64,000 bases of DNA from the NCBI RefSeq assembly GCF_000423765.1, contig NZ_KE384089.1:189868-253867 (forward strand), in the 5' to 3' direction. Source of the stretch: Streptococcus porci DSM 23759. Its GTDB lineage: Bacteria > Bacillota > Bacilli > Lactobacillales > Streptococcaceae. The notes beneath the pieces were generated by a model, which saw nothing but the letters and a program-made list of their open reading frames with translations, was not told where the DNA came from and ran no database searches. The translations under genes were made by a program, and so were the position numbers. Of the stretch, positions 45,102-53,485 are shown one piece after another; within the stretch, counting starts at the first letter, position 1, and every line of letters starts with the position of its first letter.

Positions 45102-45950
45102 AGTTGACACAAAAAAGTGTATAAGTGTCACGATTTTAATGTTAAATTGGTACCATCAAGATATCAGGAAGAAACATAATTTAAAATTTGCGTCAAATAT
45201 TTTTTTGATGAACACTATATTTTCAGTCGAACCTGATATTAGAGAGGGCTTAGCCTAGATAATCTGTGGTGACACAGGAAAACTAAGATTATGGCATATC
45301 AATCTTAGTGCCAGAAATGGTCAATCTAAGCAATACAATTCTTGTGCCATTCGGTGGGTGGCAACGTATGAAGTCAAAGAGTTTTGCCAAGAGCCAATCG
45401 GTGATGGGCTACGTCAGTAGTGCTTGAGACGAATATGGAGAATGAAGAAGGTGTCAAAGTTCAAGAGTCGCGTCAAGAGCGGGCACCATGTTACATGTTG
45501 ATGGGTTGAATACCCGTGGATATGTAACGAGCCGGAAGGTTGCTAGCCAGAGGGTAATAATAGGCGTTGCGCATTTTGTTTCTCAAAAGGAAACGAAACG
45601 CATGGCGATGCACGTCTATGATATGCTGACAATACATAGAGCTTATTATGTTTGGAATAAAAATATTGTTTTAAAGCGAAAGACATCGCCCGTTGCAAGT
45701 GAAAGTGTACTTCGGTAGCTAGGCTACCCACTCGAATCTCGCAAGGAGGAGAGTGAAGTCGAAGAGTAAAGCAGCTTAGACCTTTAGCGGGGTTTTCGTT
45801 AATTGAAAAACGGCTTAGTAGTTTGTGACGTAAGGAGTGGTTGGTCTAACCAACCGTGCATGATTGTTACTGGGAGGGATTCTAGTGGATAAGCGACTAA
45901 CTCATAAGGTTGCGAAAGACAATCAATAAGACGTGTAATCTCAGCGTTTG
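45102..45950 (+). ncRNA. Large structured non-coding RNA (GOLLD/ROOL-like candidate)
   Basis: About 850 nt without a credible gene, more GC-rich than its flanks. Many stems can be read: CTAAGATT/AATCTTAG (about 45283-45308), GTTACAT/ATGTAAC enclosing GGGT-TGAA-TACCC (about 45490-45530), GGTAGC-TAG-GCTACC (45715-45729), GGTTGG-TCTAA-CCAACC (45840-45856), TTTGTTTC/GAAACGAAA. It lies between the late regulator and terminase and runs into a tRNA-like sequence and a terminator. Giant phage RNAs GOLLD and ROOL share this size and tRNA-adjacent location. Exact 5' end not determined. Confidence 0.6.
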
Positions 45951-46009
45951 GGGAATGTAGCTCAGTTGGTAGAGCTTGTATGTCGCAGGTTCGAATCCTG
46001 CTGTTCCCG
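45951..46009 (+). tRNA. tRNA-like sequence lacking the anticodon arm
   Basis: GGGAATG pairs with TGTTCCC (last two pairs are wobble). D-arm GCTC-AGTTGGTA-GAGC and T-arm GCAGG-TTCGAAT-CCTGC are perfect. Only 9 nt (TTGTATGTC) lie between D-stem and T-stem where about 23 are needed, so there is no anticodon stem-loop. 59 nt in all and no encoded CCA. It cannot decode; it may be a 3'-end processing or stability domain of the RNA upstream. Confidence 0.75.
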
Positions 46010-46015
46010 TTAACA

Positions 46016-46065
46016 GACCGACATCAATGTCGGTCAGCAAAGTCACACAAACGTGTGGCTTTTTA
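46016..46065 (+). terminator. Double hairpin terminator after the tRNA-like sequence
   Basis: GACCGACAT-CA-ATGTCGGTC (46016-46035), then AGTCACAC-AAAC-GTGTGGCT with Ts (46041-46064). It would end the large RNA before terS. Confidence 0.75.
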
Positions 46066-46087
46066 ATTTTGATTGGAGGTGATGACC

Positions 46088-46630
46088 ATGAATGACAGAG
46101 AAAAACAAGCCATAAATGAATTAAAACAGTTAGCAAATGATTTGATGTCAGATTGGCCAGCCTCCCGAAACAGGCAGAAGTCTTTTGTCCTCGCTTACAT
46201 GGCTAACGGATTTCAGAACGCTACGCAGGCAGCAAAAGAAGCTGGGTTTAGCGAGAAAAACGCAAATAAACAGAGTAGTAATATGTTAGCTGGTATAGAC
46301 AAGTATAGACATATTCCGCCAGTTATTGAAAAGCTAGAAAAGGCTTATCATAGCAGACTTGAAGAACTATCAATCATGACTGCAACAGAGTTAATGCAGT
46401 ATTGGTCAAAAGGCGCGAGGGGAGAATTGCAAGATTATGCTCTTGTTGGTCTAGGTCAAGGCGAACAGGAAATCCGAGAAATTCCAATGGATCAAAAGAC
46501 TAGACTAGCATTTTCTCAGACACTTGCCCGGTCGCTTGGTGTTGATAAACAGAAGATTGAGGTTGACGCTAACGTGACAACAAATAAATTAGATGGCATA
46601 TTAGCTCAGTTAGAAGATGATAGCTCATGA
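46088..46630 (+). CDS. Terminase small subunit
   Basis: 180 aa from ATG 46088 (GGAGG 8 nt upstream). N-terminal HTH-like FVLAYMANGFQNATQAAKEAGFSEKNANKQ is the Terminase_2/XtmA mark. Recognises the packaging site. Overlaps terL by 4 nt. Confidence 0.9.
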   Translation: MNDREKQAINELKQLANDLMSDWPASRNRQKSFVLAYMANGFQNATQAAKEAGFSEKNANKQSSNMLAGIDKYRHIPPVIEKLEKAYHSRLEELSIMTATELMQYWSKGARGELQDYALVGLGQGEQEIREIPMDQKTRLAFSQTLARSLGVDKQKIEVDANVTTNKLDGILAQLEDDSS

Positions 46631-48012
46631 GTGATTTGATTTTGTCTGATAAATACAAGGTGTTTCTAAAGCACCAAGCACAAGCTGAGGCTTTAGAGGG
46701 CACTACTGCTGCAGGAAAAACGACAGTTGGCGCTTTTAAGTTTATGTTAAAGGTCGCGCAGTCTGATAAAAAGTTGCATTTTATTGCTTCTAAAACCGTG
46801 GGGGACGCTGAAAAAAACATTATTAATTCTGACTTGGGGATTATTGATATTTTTGGCGAGTATGTTAGTTACCGAGGAAATGGGGACGCTAATTACAAAA
46901 TTCCTCATCTCAAATATACGACAAGCAAGGGAGAACGCGTTATTTTCATTTTGGGCTATGGTAGCAGGGACAAATGGGAAAAAGCTCTTGGTTCGCAATT
47001 CGGCTGTGGCTACATTGACGAGATTAATACTGCTGACATTGACTTTGTGCAAGAGTCGACAATGCGTTGCGATTACTGGATGTGCACAATGAACCCTGAC
47101 GACCCAAGCCTGCCGGTGTATAGCGGGTATATTAACCGTTTCAGGCCCCTTGAAAGATACGAAAATGACACACCACCAGAAATACAATCTGAGCTTTCTA
47201 CGGCGCTCCCTAGATCAAATTGGACGTATTGGTTTTTTAATTTCGATCATAACGCAGGATTATCAAACAAAAAGAAAGAACAGATTAAGAGCACGGTAGC
47301 ACCGGGGACTAAGCTTTATAAAAATAAAATACTTGGTCTTAGAGGTCGTTCGGAAGGTCTGGTGTTCTCAATTTATCAACCGGCTAGAAACGTCATTACT
47401 GAAGCAGCTGCAAGGAAAATGACATTTGTTAAGTATTCTTGTGGCGTAGATACGTCGTATTCGCAAAAGTCTGAGGATACGATTTCCTTTATTTATCAAG
47501 GGTTATCATCTGATGGCAAATTAGTTGTGCTGGAAGAACGTGTGTACAACAACAAGGATTTTACTGACAAAACAATTTCACCAAGCGATGTGGCAGAAAA
47601 GTTACATCGCTTTTTAGATTATTGCAAAGACAAGTGGGGGTTTGGCCGAACTGTGTACGTAGATAATGCAGACCAAGCTACTATCACAGAGCTGAATAAA
47701 TACAAACGACAGCATGGGCTTGTGTACGAGTTTATGAACGCAGTCAAGACAGTTAAAATCATTGATCGTATTACTTTGCAGATTGGTTGGATGAAAGATG
47801 GAAATTATTTGATTGTAGATCATTGTAAAGAACACATCAGAGAGATTGAATCTTATTCGTGGCAGGAAGATAAGGATATGCCAGAGGATAGGAATGACCA
47901 TACGATTAACGCTAGTCAGTATGGCTGGATTCCACATAGGGCGAAGATTGGCAAGCCAATACAGGCTAATAATAACGATTATAGGGCCCTTGTGGCTGGA
48001 TTGAGAGGATAG
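46627..48012 (+). CDS. Terminase large subunit
   Basis: 461-aa PBSX/XtmB-type packaging motor. Walker A-like EGTTAAGKTTVG (22-33), Walker B FGCGYIDEIN, and nuclease residues in GVDTSYSQ and the C-terminal DRNDHTINASQY. Full length. Confidence 0.94.
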   Translation: MSDLILSDKYKVFLKHQAQAEALEGTTAAGKTTVGAFKFMLKVAQSDKKLHFIASKTVGDAEKNIINSDLGIIDIFGEYVSYRGNGDANYKIPHLKYTTSKGERVIFILGYGSRDKWEKALGSQFGCGYIDEINTADIDFVQESTMRCDYWMCTMNPDDPSLPVYSGYINRFRPLERYENDTPPEIQSELSTALPRSNWTYWFFNFDHNAGLSNKKKEQIKSTVAPGTKLYKNKILGLRGRSEGLVFSIYQPARNVITEAAARKMTFVKYSCGVDTSYSQKSEDTISFIYQGLSSDGKLVVLEERVYNNKDFTDKTISPSDVAEKLHRFLDYCKDKWGFGRTVYVDNADQATITELNKYKRQHGLVYEFMNAVKTVKIIDRITLQIGWMKDGNYLIVDHCKEHIREIESYSWQEDKDMPEDRNDHTINASQYGWIPHRAKIGKPIQANNNDYRALVAGLRG

Positions 48013-48015
48013 GAT

Positions 48016-49491
48016 ATGACAAATATTGTAGGGCGCCTAGAGAGCTTCACAGACTCAATGGGACGCACAAAATGGCTCAAGCATAGATTTCATCGTGAAT
48101 CACGGTTACGCTACAGGGTGACGGATTTTGGCGAGTTAGAGCAAGATAATTTTAAGCTGTTAAAACGATTCATCAAGCATCACGAGCAAGTGCAGAAGCC
48201 ACGGTTGCAAGAGTTGCATGATTATGGGCATGGATTAAATCACGGCATTTCAGAGTCAGACTACCGTCGAAATGAAAAGGATATGTCTGACGCTCGGGCT
48301 ATTCACGATTTTGGCGGAATGATATCTGTTTTCAAACAAGGATATTTAGCAGGCGTGCCTGTCCGAGTGGATTATTCTGGTGATGGTGACTTTAGTGATA
48401 TTGAGATTGATAATGACTTCCACAGCCTTAACAGAGACCTAGTGCTTGATATAAGTCAAATGGGACGTGCCTATGATGTTGTCTATCGTGGACAAGATGA
48501 CCAAACGAAAGTCAGGAAACTAGACCCGATGGAGACATTTGTCATTTATGATACGTCGCTGAGCAATCACTCTGTTTGTGCCGTTAGATACTATCCACAA
48601 AGTCAATTTAGCACATCTAAAAAACGTCTCGTTGAATTGTATACCGAAACAAATGTCAGGCGTTTTGAATTATCAGGAAATGTATTGACTGAGATAGGGG
48701 AGGCTGATGTAAATCCTTTTGGCAAGGTGCAAGTGACGGAATATCTCAACGATGAGATGGGGATGGGCGACTATGAGACGATTTTAAATCTAATAGATCT
48801 TTATGACGCGAGTCAGTCAGACACGGCAAATTACATGAATGATTTATCAGATGCTATTCTCGCTGTTTTTGGTAACTTGGATTTTCCGGAAGATATGACC
48901 GTTGAGCAACAGCAGGAAATGATGCGCAGCATGCGACAAGTGAGGTTAATGTTATTTAAACCTCCTCGTGATAACGACGGTAAAGAAGCTGGTACGGTTG
49001 ACGCTAAGTACTTAACAAAGAACTATGATGTGTCTGGTGTAGAGGCTTTTAAGTCGCGTATTGAAGCAGATATCCACAAATTTACCAACATGCCTAATAT
49101 GACAGATAGTAATTTTGCAGGAACTCAGTCTGGCGAAGCGATGAAGTACAAACTGTTTGGTTTAGACCAAGAACGTGTGACAACTCAAGCACTATTTGAA
49201 AAGTCGCTTCGTAGGCGGTATGAGTTAATAGCAACTGTCGGTGAGGTGGTGCACGAGAATGGCAAGTTTGATGACAGTAAGCTCAAAATTACCTTTACAC
49301 CGAACCTGCCTAAGTCTCTTACAGAAATTATTGCTAACTTTAAAGCATTAGGTGGCATGGTTTCAAATGAAACAGCAATGGAGCTAACTAATATCGTTGA
49401 TGATGTTGAAGCTGAGATTGAGAAGTTAGAAGGTGCGCGTCCGGATAGTTACGATGGCTTAGGTGGTGATGTGAATGTCCAAACTGAATGA
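48016..49491 (+). CDS. Portal protein (SPP1 gp6 family)
   Basis: 491 aa. Family marks include FKQGYLAGVPVRV, GRAYDVVYRG, DLYDASQSDTANYMNDLSDAIL and NMTDSNFAGTQSGEAMKYKLFGL. Forms the dodecameric portal. Overlaps the gp7 gene by 17 nt. Confidence 0.94.
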   Translation: MTNIVGRLESFTDSMGRTKWLKHRFHRESRLRYRVTDFGELEQDNFKLLKRFIKHHEQVQKPRLQELHDYGHGLNHGISESDYRRNEKDMSDARAIHDFGGMISVFKQGYLAGVPVRVDYSGDGDFSDIEIDNDFHSLNRDLVLDISQMGRAYDVVYRGQDDQTKVRKLDPMETFVIYDTSLSNHSVCAVRYYPQSQFSTSKKRLVELYTETNVRRFELSGNVLTEIGEADVNPFGKVQVTEYLNDEMGMGDYETILNLIDLYDASQSDTANYMNDLSDAILAVFGNLDFPEDMTVEQQQEMMRSMRQVRLMLFKPPRDNDGKEAGTVDAKYLTKNYDVSGVEAFKSRIEADIHKFTNMPNMTDSNFAGTQSGEAMKYKLFGLDQERVTTQALFEKSLRRRYELIATVGEVVHENGKFDDSKLKITFTPNLPKSLTEIIANFKALGGMVSNETAMELTNIVDDVEAEIEKLEGARPDSYDGLGGDVNVQTE

Positions 49492-51049
49492 TGAACAACT
49501 CAGTTACTGGCAACGACGCGAGCAAGCGCATGCTTTGCGTCAACAGATGGGTGAGACAGAGTTAGCTGATAAGATGTCAGAGAATCTAAAAGAAGCTCAA
49601 AGAAGTATCAATCATCAAATCCAAGTCTTTTACGAGCGATACGCAAGCAAAGAAGGTATTAGCATTGAGGATGCTATGGAACGTGTTAAAGCCCATGATG
49701 TACAGGCTTTTGCGAAAAAAGCAGCTGAGTATGTTAAAAACAAGGATTTTAGTCATCAAGCTAATCAAGATTTAAGACTGTATAACGCAACCATGAAAAT
49801 TAACCGCTTAGAATTGCTCAAAGCGGAAATTAACCTTGAAATTGCATCGGCAACCAACGAAAATCAGAAGCTAATTAATGACTACCTCACTAACGAAGTC
49901 ATGTCTGAGTACAGGCGCCAATCTGGTATTCTTGGTGAACATTTCTCATACAATAACGCTAGTGTAGAAGCGATTGTCAATGGCAGCTTTGATAATGCTG
50001 GAGTTTGGAAAAATACTCTATGGGATAATCACGCAGGGTTTACCAGTGAGCTTGGTGTTGTTTTAAGGCGCTCGATCACACAAGGGGCTAATCCACGAGA
50101 TGTCGCAGCGCACTTTGGAAGGTTATTTGACCGAAATAGCTATGAAGCTAAACGATTGCTAGTAACTGAAGTAGCACGGATTCAAGGCGATGTCCAGATG
50201 GATTGTTATGCCAAAGCTGGTATTACCCAATATGTTTATCTAGCCGAACCATCAGCATGTAAATTGTGTTCCGGGCTAGATGGCGAGGTATTTGATGTAG
50301 CTGACAGAGCCATCGGCAAAAACTGTTATCCCATGCATCCGTTTTGTAAATGTTCTAGCGCAGGATACGTCGATGACGCGGAAGAAAAAGTTTACAGTCA
50401 AAATGTGTTTACAATGGATTTAATGGCAAAACAACGAACCTTTACAGTAGGAAACGATATCAGGGTAAAGACCAAAAGGTTGAATGGTACAGATTTTGAT
50501 TTTTGGGTACAGGGGAGTACAAAGAAAATTAGAGATACCGTTTCTAATGTTCAAAGTAGCTTAAAAGATTTGACAGATTACAAAGTTCCAAATGTTGTAT
50601 TTCTAAAAAAATCGAGATTACCTGGGTTTGCCGGATACGATTATAAGCAGGATATTTTATTTGTGAGTGATGCACTTCATTCGGAAAAAGAATTTGCAAA
50701 AATTCTATCTGATAATTATTTTGCTGCTCAAAACATTAAAGATACCATGGTGCATGAATTAACGCATAAAAAACATTGGGACTCTGCTAAAGCATTTTAC
50801 AAGGCAAATAAAAAACGTTATAATGATGTTGAACAAGCAATGTCTGAATTAAATTCCCCTTTGGTGTCGTATGTCAAAGAACAATTGAAGCATGACTACA
50901 ATTATCTTTATAACATCAGCGATAATGCAGCTATTGCATTTTACAACGATAACATCAATGAGTTGGTTGCTGAAGTTGGGGTATTGGGGGATAAAGTTAC
51001 AGACCCAAATCTGTTAAATAAAGTTAAGGAGGTATTATCATGGAAGTAA
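49475..51049 (+). CDS. SPP1 gp7-type minor head protein fused to an HExxH domain
   Basis: 524 aa. Residues about 1-310 are the head morphogenesis domain, ending in the gp7 block: LLVTEVARIQGDVQMDCYAK, then SACKLCSGLDGEVF and CYPMHPFCKCSS. The remaining 200 residues are an added domain with DTMVHELTHKKHW (H427/H431) and ELVAEVGVL further on, the layout of a zinc peptidase. gp7-like proteins enter the capsid and bind DNA. The fused domain may be a packaged or internal protease. Confidence 0.85.
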   Translation: MSKLNDEQLSYWQRREQAHALRQQMGETELADKMSENLKEAQRSINHQIQVFYERYASKEGISIEDAMERVKAHDVQAFAKKAAEYVKNKDFSHQANQDLRLYNATMKINRLELLKAEINLEIASATNENQKLINDYLTNEVMSEYRRQSGILGEHFSYNNASVEAIVNGSFDNAGVWKNTLWDNHAGFTSELGVVLRRSITQGANPRDVAAHFGRLFDRNSYEAKRLLVTEVARIQGDVQMDCYAKAGITQYVYLAEPSACKLCSGLDGEVFDVADRAIGKNCYPMHPFCKCSSAGYVDDAEEKVYSQNVFTMDLMAKQRTFTVGNDIRVKTKRLNGTDFDFWVQGSTKKIRDTVSNVQSSLKDLTDYKVPNVVFLKKSRLPGFAGYDYKQDILFVSDALHSEKEFAKILSDNYFAAQNIKDTMVHELTHKKHWDSAKAFYKANKKRYNDVEQAMSELNSPLVSYVKEQLKHDYNYLYNISDNAAIAFYNDNINELVAEVGVLGDKVTDPNLLNKVKEVLSWK

Positions 51050-51228
51050 TGGCTATGCCTAGTAAAGCGACTGTGATGTTTTATAATCAATTGCGTCCTT
51101 GGATTGTTTCTGGCGAAATGAAGAATGGTATCATGAATTACAAGTTCGCAGATGATACCCCTAACAAAGTTTTAGAATTGTTTTCTGAACTCAAAGACAA
51201 ACTTAGTTATCCAAGTGTCGTTGCTTAA
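51040..51228 (+). CDS. Small duplicated phage protein, copy 1 (62 aa)
   Basis: Starts 10 nt inside the gp7-HExxH gene, after AAGGAGGTATTATC. It begins MEVMAMPSKATVMFYNQLRP and has WIV at about 21. About 40% similar to copy 2 over its length. Unknown; possibly a partner of the fused HExxH domain. Confidence 0.75.
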   Translation: MEVMAMPSKATVMFYNQLRPWIVSGEMKNGIMNYKFADDTPNKVLELFSELKDKLSYPSVVA

Positions 51229-51249
51229 TACAATTAAGGAGGTAATATC

Positions 51250-51429
51250 ATGGAAGTGATGGCGATGCCAAGCAAAGAAGTTTTGATTTTTACAAAACAA
51301 ATCCGTCACTGGATTGTTGGCGATAAAACTATTTCAGGAAAGAAAGAGTTTATCTTCCGTGAAGATACTCCTCCTGAAGTCTTAAAACTTTATCAAGATA
51401 TAAAATCAAAACTAAACTTTGCTTACTAA
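51250..51429 (+). CDS. Small duplicated phage protein, copy 2 (59 aa)
   Basis: Begins MEVMAMPSKEVLIFTKQIRH then WIVGDK, with E/A-D-DTP-x-VL-L near the end in both copies. The ribosome site and first codons (AAGGAGGTAATATCATGGAA) repeat those of copy 1, so the whole unit was duplicated. Followed by a terminator. Confidence 0.75.
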   Translation: MEVMAMPSKEVLIFTKQIRHWIVGDKTISGKKEFIFREDTPPEVLKLYQDIKSKLNFAY

Positions 51430-51435
51430 ACAATC

Positions 51436-51466
51436 AAGCACTTAGAACAATCTAGGTGCTTTTTTG
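51436..51466 (+). terminator. Terminator after the duplicated genes
   Basis: AAGCACTTAGA-ACAA-TCTAGGTGCTT with six Ts. It breaks the late operon between gp7 and scaffold genes. Confidence 0.85.
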
Positions 51467-51493
51467 TTACAAAAAAACAGAAAGGAGGCACTA

Positions 51494-51673
51494 ATGACTA
51501 ATTTTACTATTGATTTGTCAGTTAGTTGGGATAATCAAGACGAATTTCAGCGCTTACTGCAAAATGTCGATGAAGCCCAACATGCGTACCATAATGCTTT
51601 GAAAGAATTGTCTGAATTTAAACCAGACATTCAAGTTGTTTCTAAAAATGGAGGTTACAAGTCACATGAATAA
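51494..51673 (+). CDS. Hypothetical phage protein (59 aa)
   Basis: ATG 51494 after AAAGGAGG. DEFQRLLQNVDEAQHAYHNA is helical. Unknown; overlaps the next gene by 8 nt. Confidence 0.65.
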   Translation: MTNFTIDLSVSWDNQDEFQRLLQNVDEAQHAYHNALKELSEFKPDIQVVSKNGGYKSHE

Positions 51674-51911
51674 GCGTATTAAGAAAAAGCGTGAACTGAT
51701 TGAACAAGTTCAGGGAACTAAAGAAGCTGTTGATATTGCATTGAACATCATTAAAAATTTACTTGATGAAAACGCCAAACAGGCAAATGAAATTGCCGAG
51801 CTACGTTCAACCGTTGAACGCAATGCACAGGCTACAAATTCGAGATTTGATTATCTTGAGAGAAAGGTGGCTGACAAGGTTTCTAAGAAATCTTGGTTTA
51901 GTCGTAAATAA
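51666..51911 (+). CDS. Coiled-coil phage protein (81 aa)
   Basis: ATG 51666. A basic start (MNKRIKKKRE), then a long heptad helix (ALNIIKNLLDENAKQANEIA to RFDYLERKVADKV). Structural or regulatory role unknown. Confidence 0.65.
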   Translation: MNKRIKKKRELIEQVQGTKEAVDIALNIIKNLLDENAKQANEIAELRSTVERNAQATNSRFDYLERKVADKVSKKSWFSRK

Positions 51912-51922
51912 GGAGAAGATAC

Positions 51923-52174
51923 ATGTTGGAAAAAGCAAAAAAATTAGCGTCAAAAGAATTTAAACGACTGTCAGGCCGTGAAATCAAACCAGAAGACTGC
52001 TACGTCGTGTGGTTTAGCAAAACGTTGCAAAATTGGAAAGCATTAGTTAGCACTAATCAAATCAAGTCTGATGAAAAATGTGGCGACTATGCGGAAGTAA
52101 CTCACAATGGTGATAAAGCAGAAACCTATGTAGATGTCTATGCCAAGGTATCGAACCGAGCAATCAAAGATTAG
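51923..52174 (+). CDS. DUF6275-like phage protein
   Basis: 83 aa. AKKLASKEFKRLSGREIKPED then CYVVWFSKTLQNWKAL is typical of this phage family with unknown function. Confidence 0.75.
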   Translation: MLEKAKKLASKEFKRLSGREIKPEDCYVVWFSKTLQNWKALVSTNQIKSDEKCGDYAEVTHNGDKAETYVDVYAKVSNRAIKD

Positions 52175-52210
52175 GAGGCAATCCCACATCTTGACAGCAG
52201 GAAAGACTGC

Positions 52211-52278
52211 TTTAAACTACTCTAAATTACTTTAAACTACTCTAAATTACTTTAAACTATTCTAAATTACTTTAAACT
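52211..52278. repeat. 20-bp tandem repeat, 3.4 copies
   Basis: TTTAAACTACTCTAAATTAC repeats at 52211, 52231 and 52251 (one base differs in the third), with a partial fourth. It ends inside a terminator stem. The AT-rich 20-bp period is near two helical turns. Confidence 0.85.
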
Positions 52279-52303
52279 GGTCGAAATTGACCAGTTTTCT
52301 TTT
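52273..52303 (+). terminator. Terminator before the scaffold leader
   Basis: AAACTGGTC-GAAATT-GACCAGTTT followed by TCTTTTT. Confidence 0.8.
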
Positions 52304-52480
52304 TGCCCTGTCGCATGGCGTTAAACTAGGCAAAATAACATAGACTGGCGTGGCTTTAGCGTATGGGTGGATAAATTATCCTAACCGGAAACTGTCAGGG
52401 GCTGACGAGCCTCTGAGTGGGTCTGAGAGGGTGCTTTAGAAACCTAGACAAAAGAGACTTGTTGGGAGATGGAGGAAAAA
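52304..52480 (+). promoter_or_regulatory. Structured leader of the scaffold-capsid genes
   Basis: No gene. It contains the hairpin CAGGGGCT-GACG-AGCCTCTG (about 52397-52416) and several GGGT motifs. Its position after a terminator and before the highly expressed scaffold and capsid genes suggests a promoter and 5'UTR structure. No known riboswitch recognised. Confidence 0.4.
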
Positions 52481-53098
52481 ATGAAAAAAGACTTATTGAC
52501 GCAACTATTTAAGCATGATGCAGATACTGGAACTGGTTCTGGTGGGGGCAATGGAGCAGATGTTTCTTCTAGTAATGGCGCTGACTCTACAGATGATTTT
52601 ACACCGCCAACGACTCAATCAGAGCTAGATAGTTTGATTGGAAAAGCGGTAGATACGGCTTTAAAGAATCAGCAGGCTAAACATCAGAAAGCTTTAGATG
52701 AAGCTGTACAAACAGCGCTGGCTAAAGAAAAAGACTATTCAAAACTCAGTGCTGAACAGCGAGAACGCAAAGAATATGAGGACGAGAAGACCCGATTTGA
52801 AGAAGAGAAAGCTCAGTTCGCGCTGGAAAAATTAACAGTGCAGATTGAGAAAGATTTGGTCTCTAAGGGATTGCCTGTAGAGCTTGCAGGAACTTTCGCT
52901 CTCGCTGGTGATGAAAAGTCAGCTCTTGAAGCTGTCACTGCTTTTAAATCTGCATTTGATAAAGCTGTTGCTGAAGAAGTAAAGAAATCTGTACGTCAGA
53001 ATGAACCAGGACAACGGACTGGGACTGCTGGTGCACAAAACTACGGAGCTGACCTCGCTAAGCGTAACGGGGTAGGCTCATCCGGAAAACTATTTTAG
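52481..53098 (+). CDS. Capsid scaffold protein (DUF4355)
   Basis: 205 aa from ATG 52481 (TGGAGG upstream; ATG 52469 lacks spacing). A Gly/Ser-rich start, a long charged coiled coil (about 75-135, LSAEQRERKEYEDEKTRFEE) and a C-terminal capsid-binding part. Guides assembly and is later lost. Confidence 0.88.
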   Translation: MKKDLLTQLFKHDADTGTGSGGGNGADVSSSNGADSTDDFTPPTTQSELDSLIGKAVDTALKNQQAKHQKALDEAVQTALAKEKDYSKLSAEQRERKEYEDEKTRFEEEKAQFALEKLTVQIEKDLVSKGLPVELAGTFALAGDEKSALEAVTAFKSAFDKAVAEEVKKSVRQNEPGQRTGTAGAQNYGADLAKRNGVGSSGKLF

Positions 53099-53113
53099 AA
53101 AGGAGTTTGTTCG

Positions 53114-53482
53114 ATGAAACAAACCAAACTTACTCATCCCGCAGAAATTCTGCATAACTTGCCTTTCGAGGCTATTAGTGTAACAGTTGATAAAACGACA
53201 ACTGGGACAACATCAGAACGTGGTCGTACTATTTTAAAAGCTGGGACCTTACTTGCTGGTGACGGAGCGTCGATTTTTGCTGATCATAGCAAAAAAGTAA
53301 AACTCGTCGCACCAACCGAAGCTACTATCGACGGTATCTTGCTTTATGACGTTGATTTGACAGATGGCGACGCGGATGCTGCTCTTGTCTATCGTGGAAC
53401 TATTCGAGAAGATAAGTTGCCTGTTGCTATTGGCGAAAATAAATCAAAATTGCCACATATTGTATTCGTGAAAGGGGTGTAA
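53114..53482 (+). CDS. Head decoration-like protein
   Basis: 122 aa. A beta-rich protein with LKAGTLLAGDG and GILLYDVDLTDGDADAALVYRG, like lambda gpD-type stabilising proteins placed before E-type capsids. Confidence 0.75.
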   Translation: MKQTKLTHPAEILHNLPFEAISVTVDKTTTGTTSERGRTILKAGTLLAGDGASIFADHSKKVKLVAPTEATIDGILLYDVDLTDGDADAALVYRGTIREDKLPVAIGENKSKLPHIVFVKGV

Positions 53483-53485
53483 TGT

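Noticed and set aside
45488..45731. Open frames of 60-80 codons on both strands in the gene-less region
   Set aside because: Poor ribosome sites, odd composition, and stems that run through them; better explained as RNA.
45897..46136. 79-codon minus-strand frame over the tRNA-like sequence
   Set aside because: It is antisense to the tRNA-like element and terS start and has no ribosome site.
52211..52278. CRISPR array
   Set aside because: The 20-bp units are head-to-tail with no spacers. No other CRISPR-like array was seen in the window.
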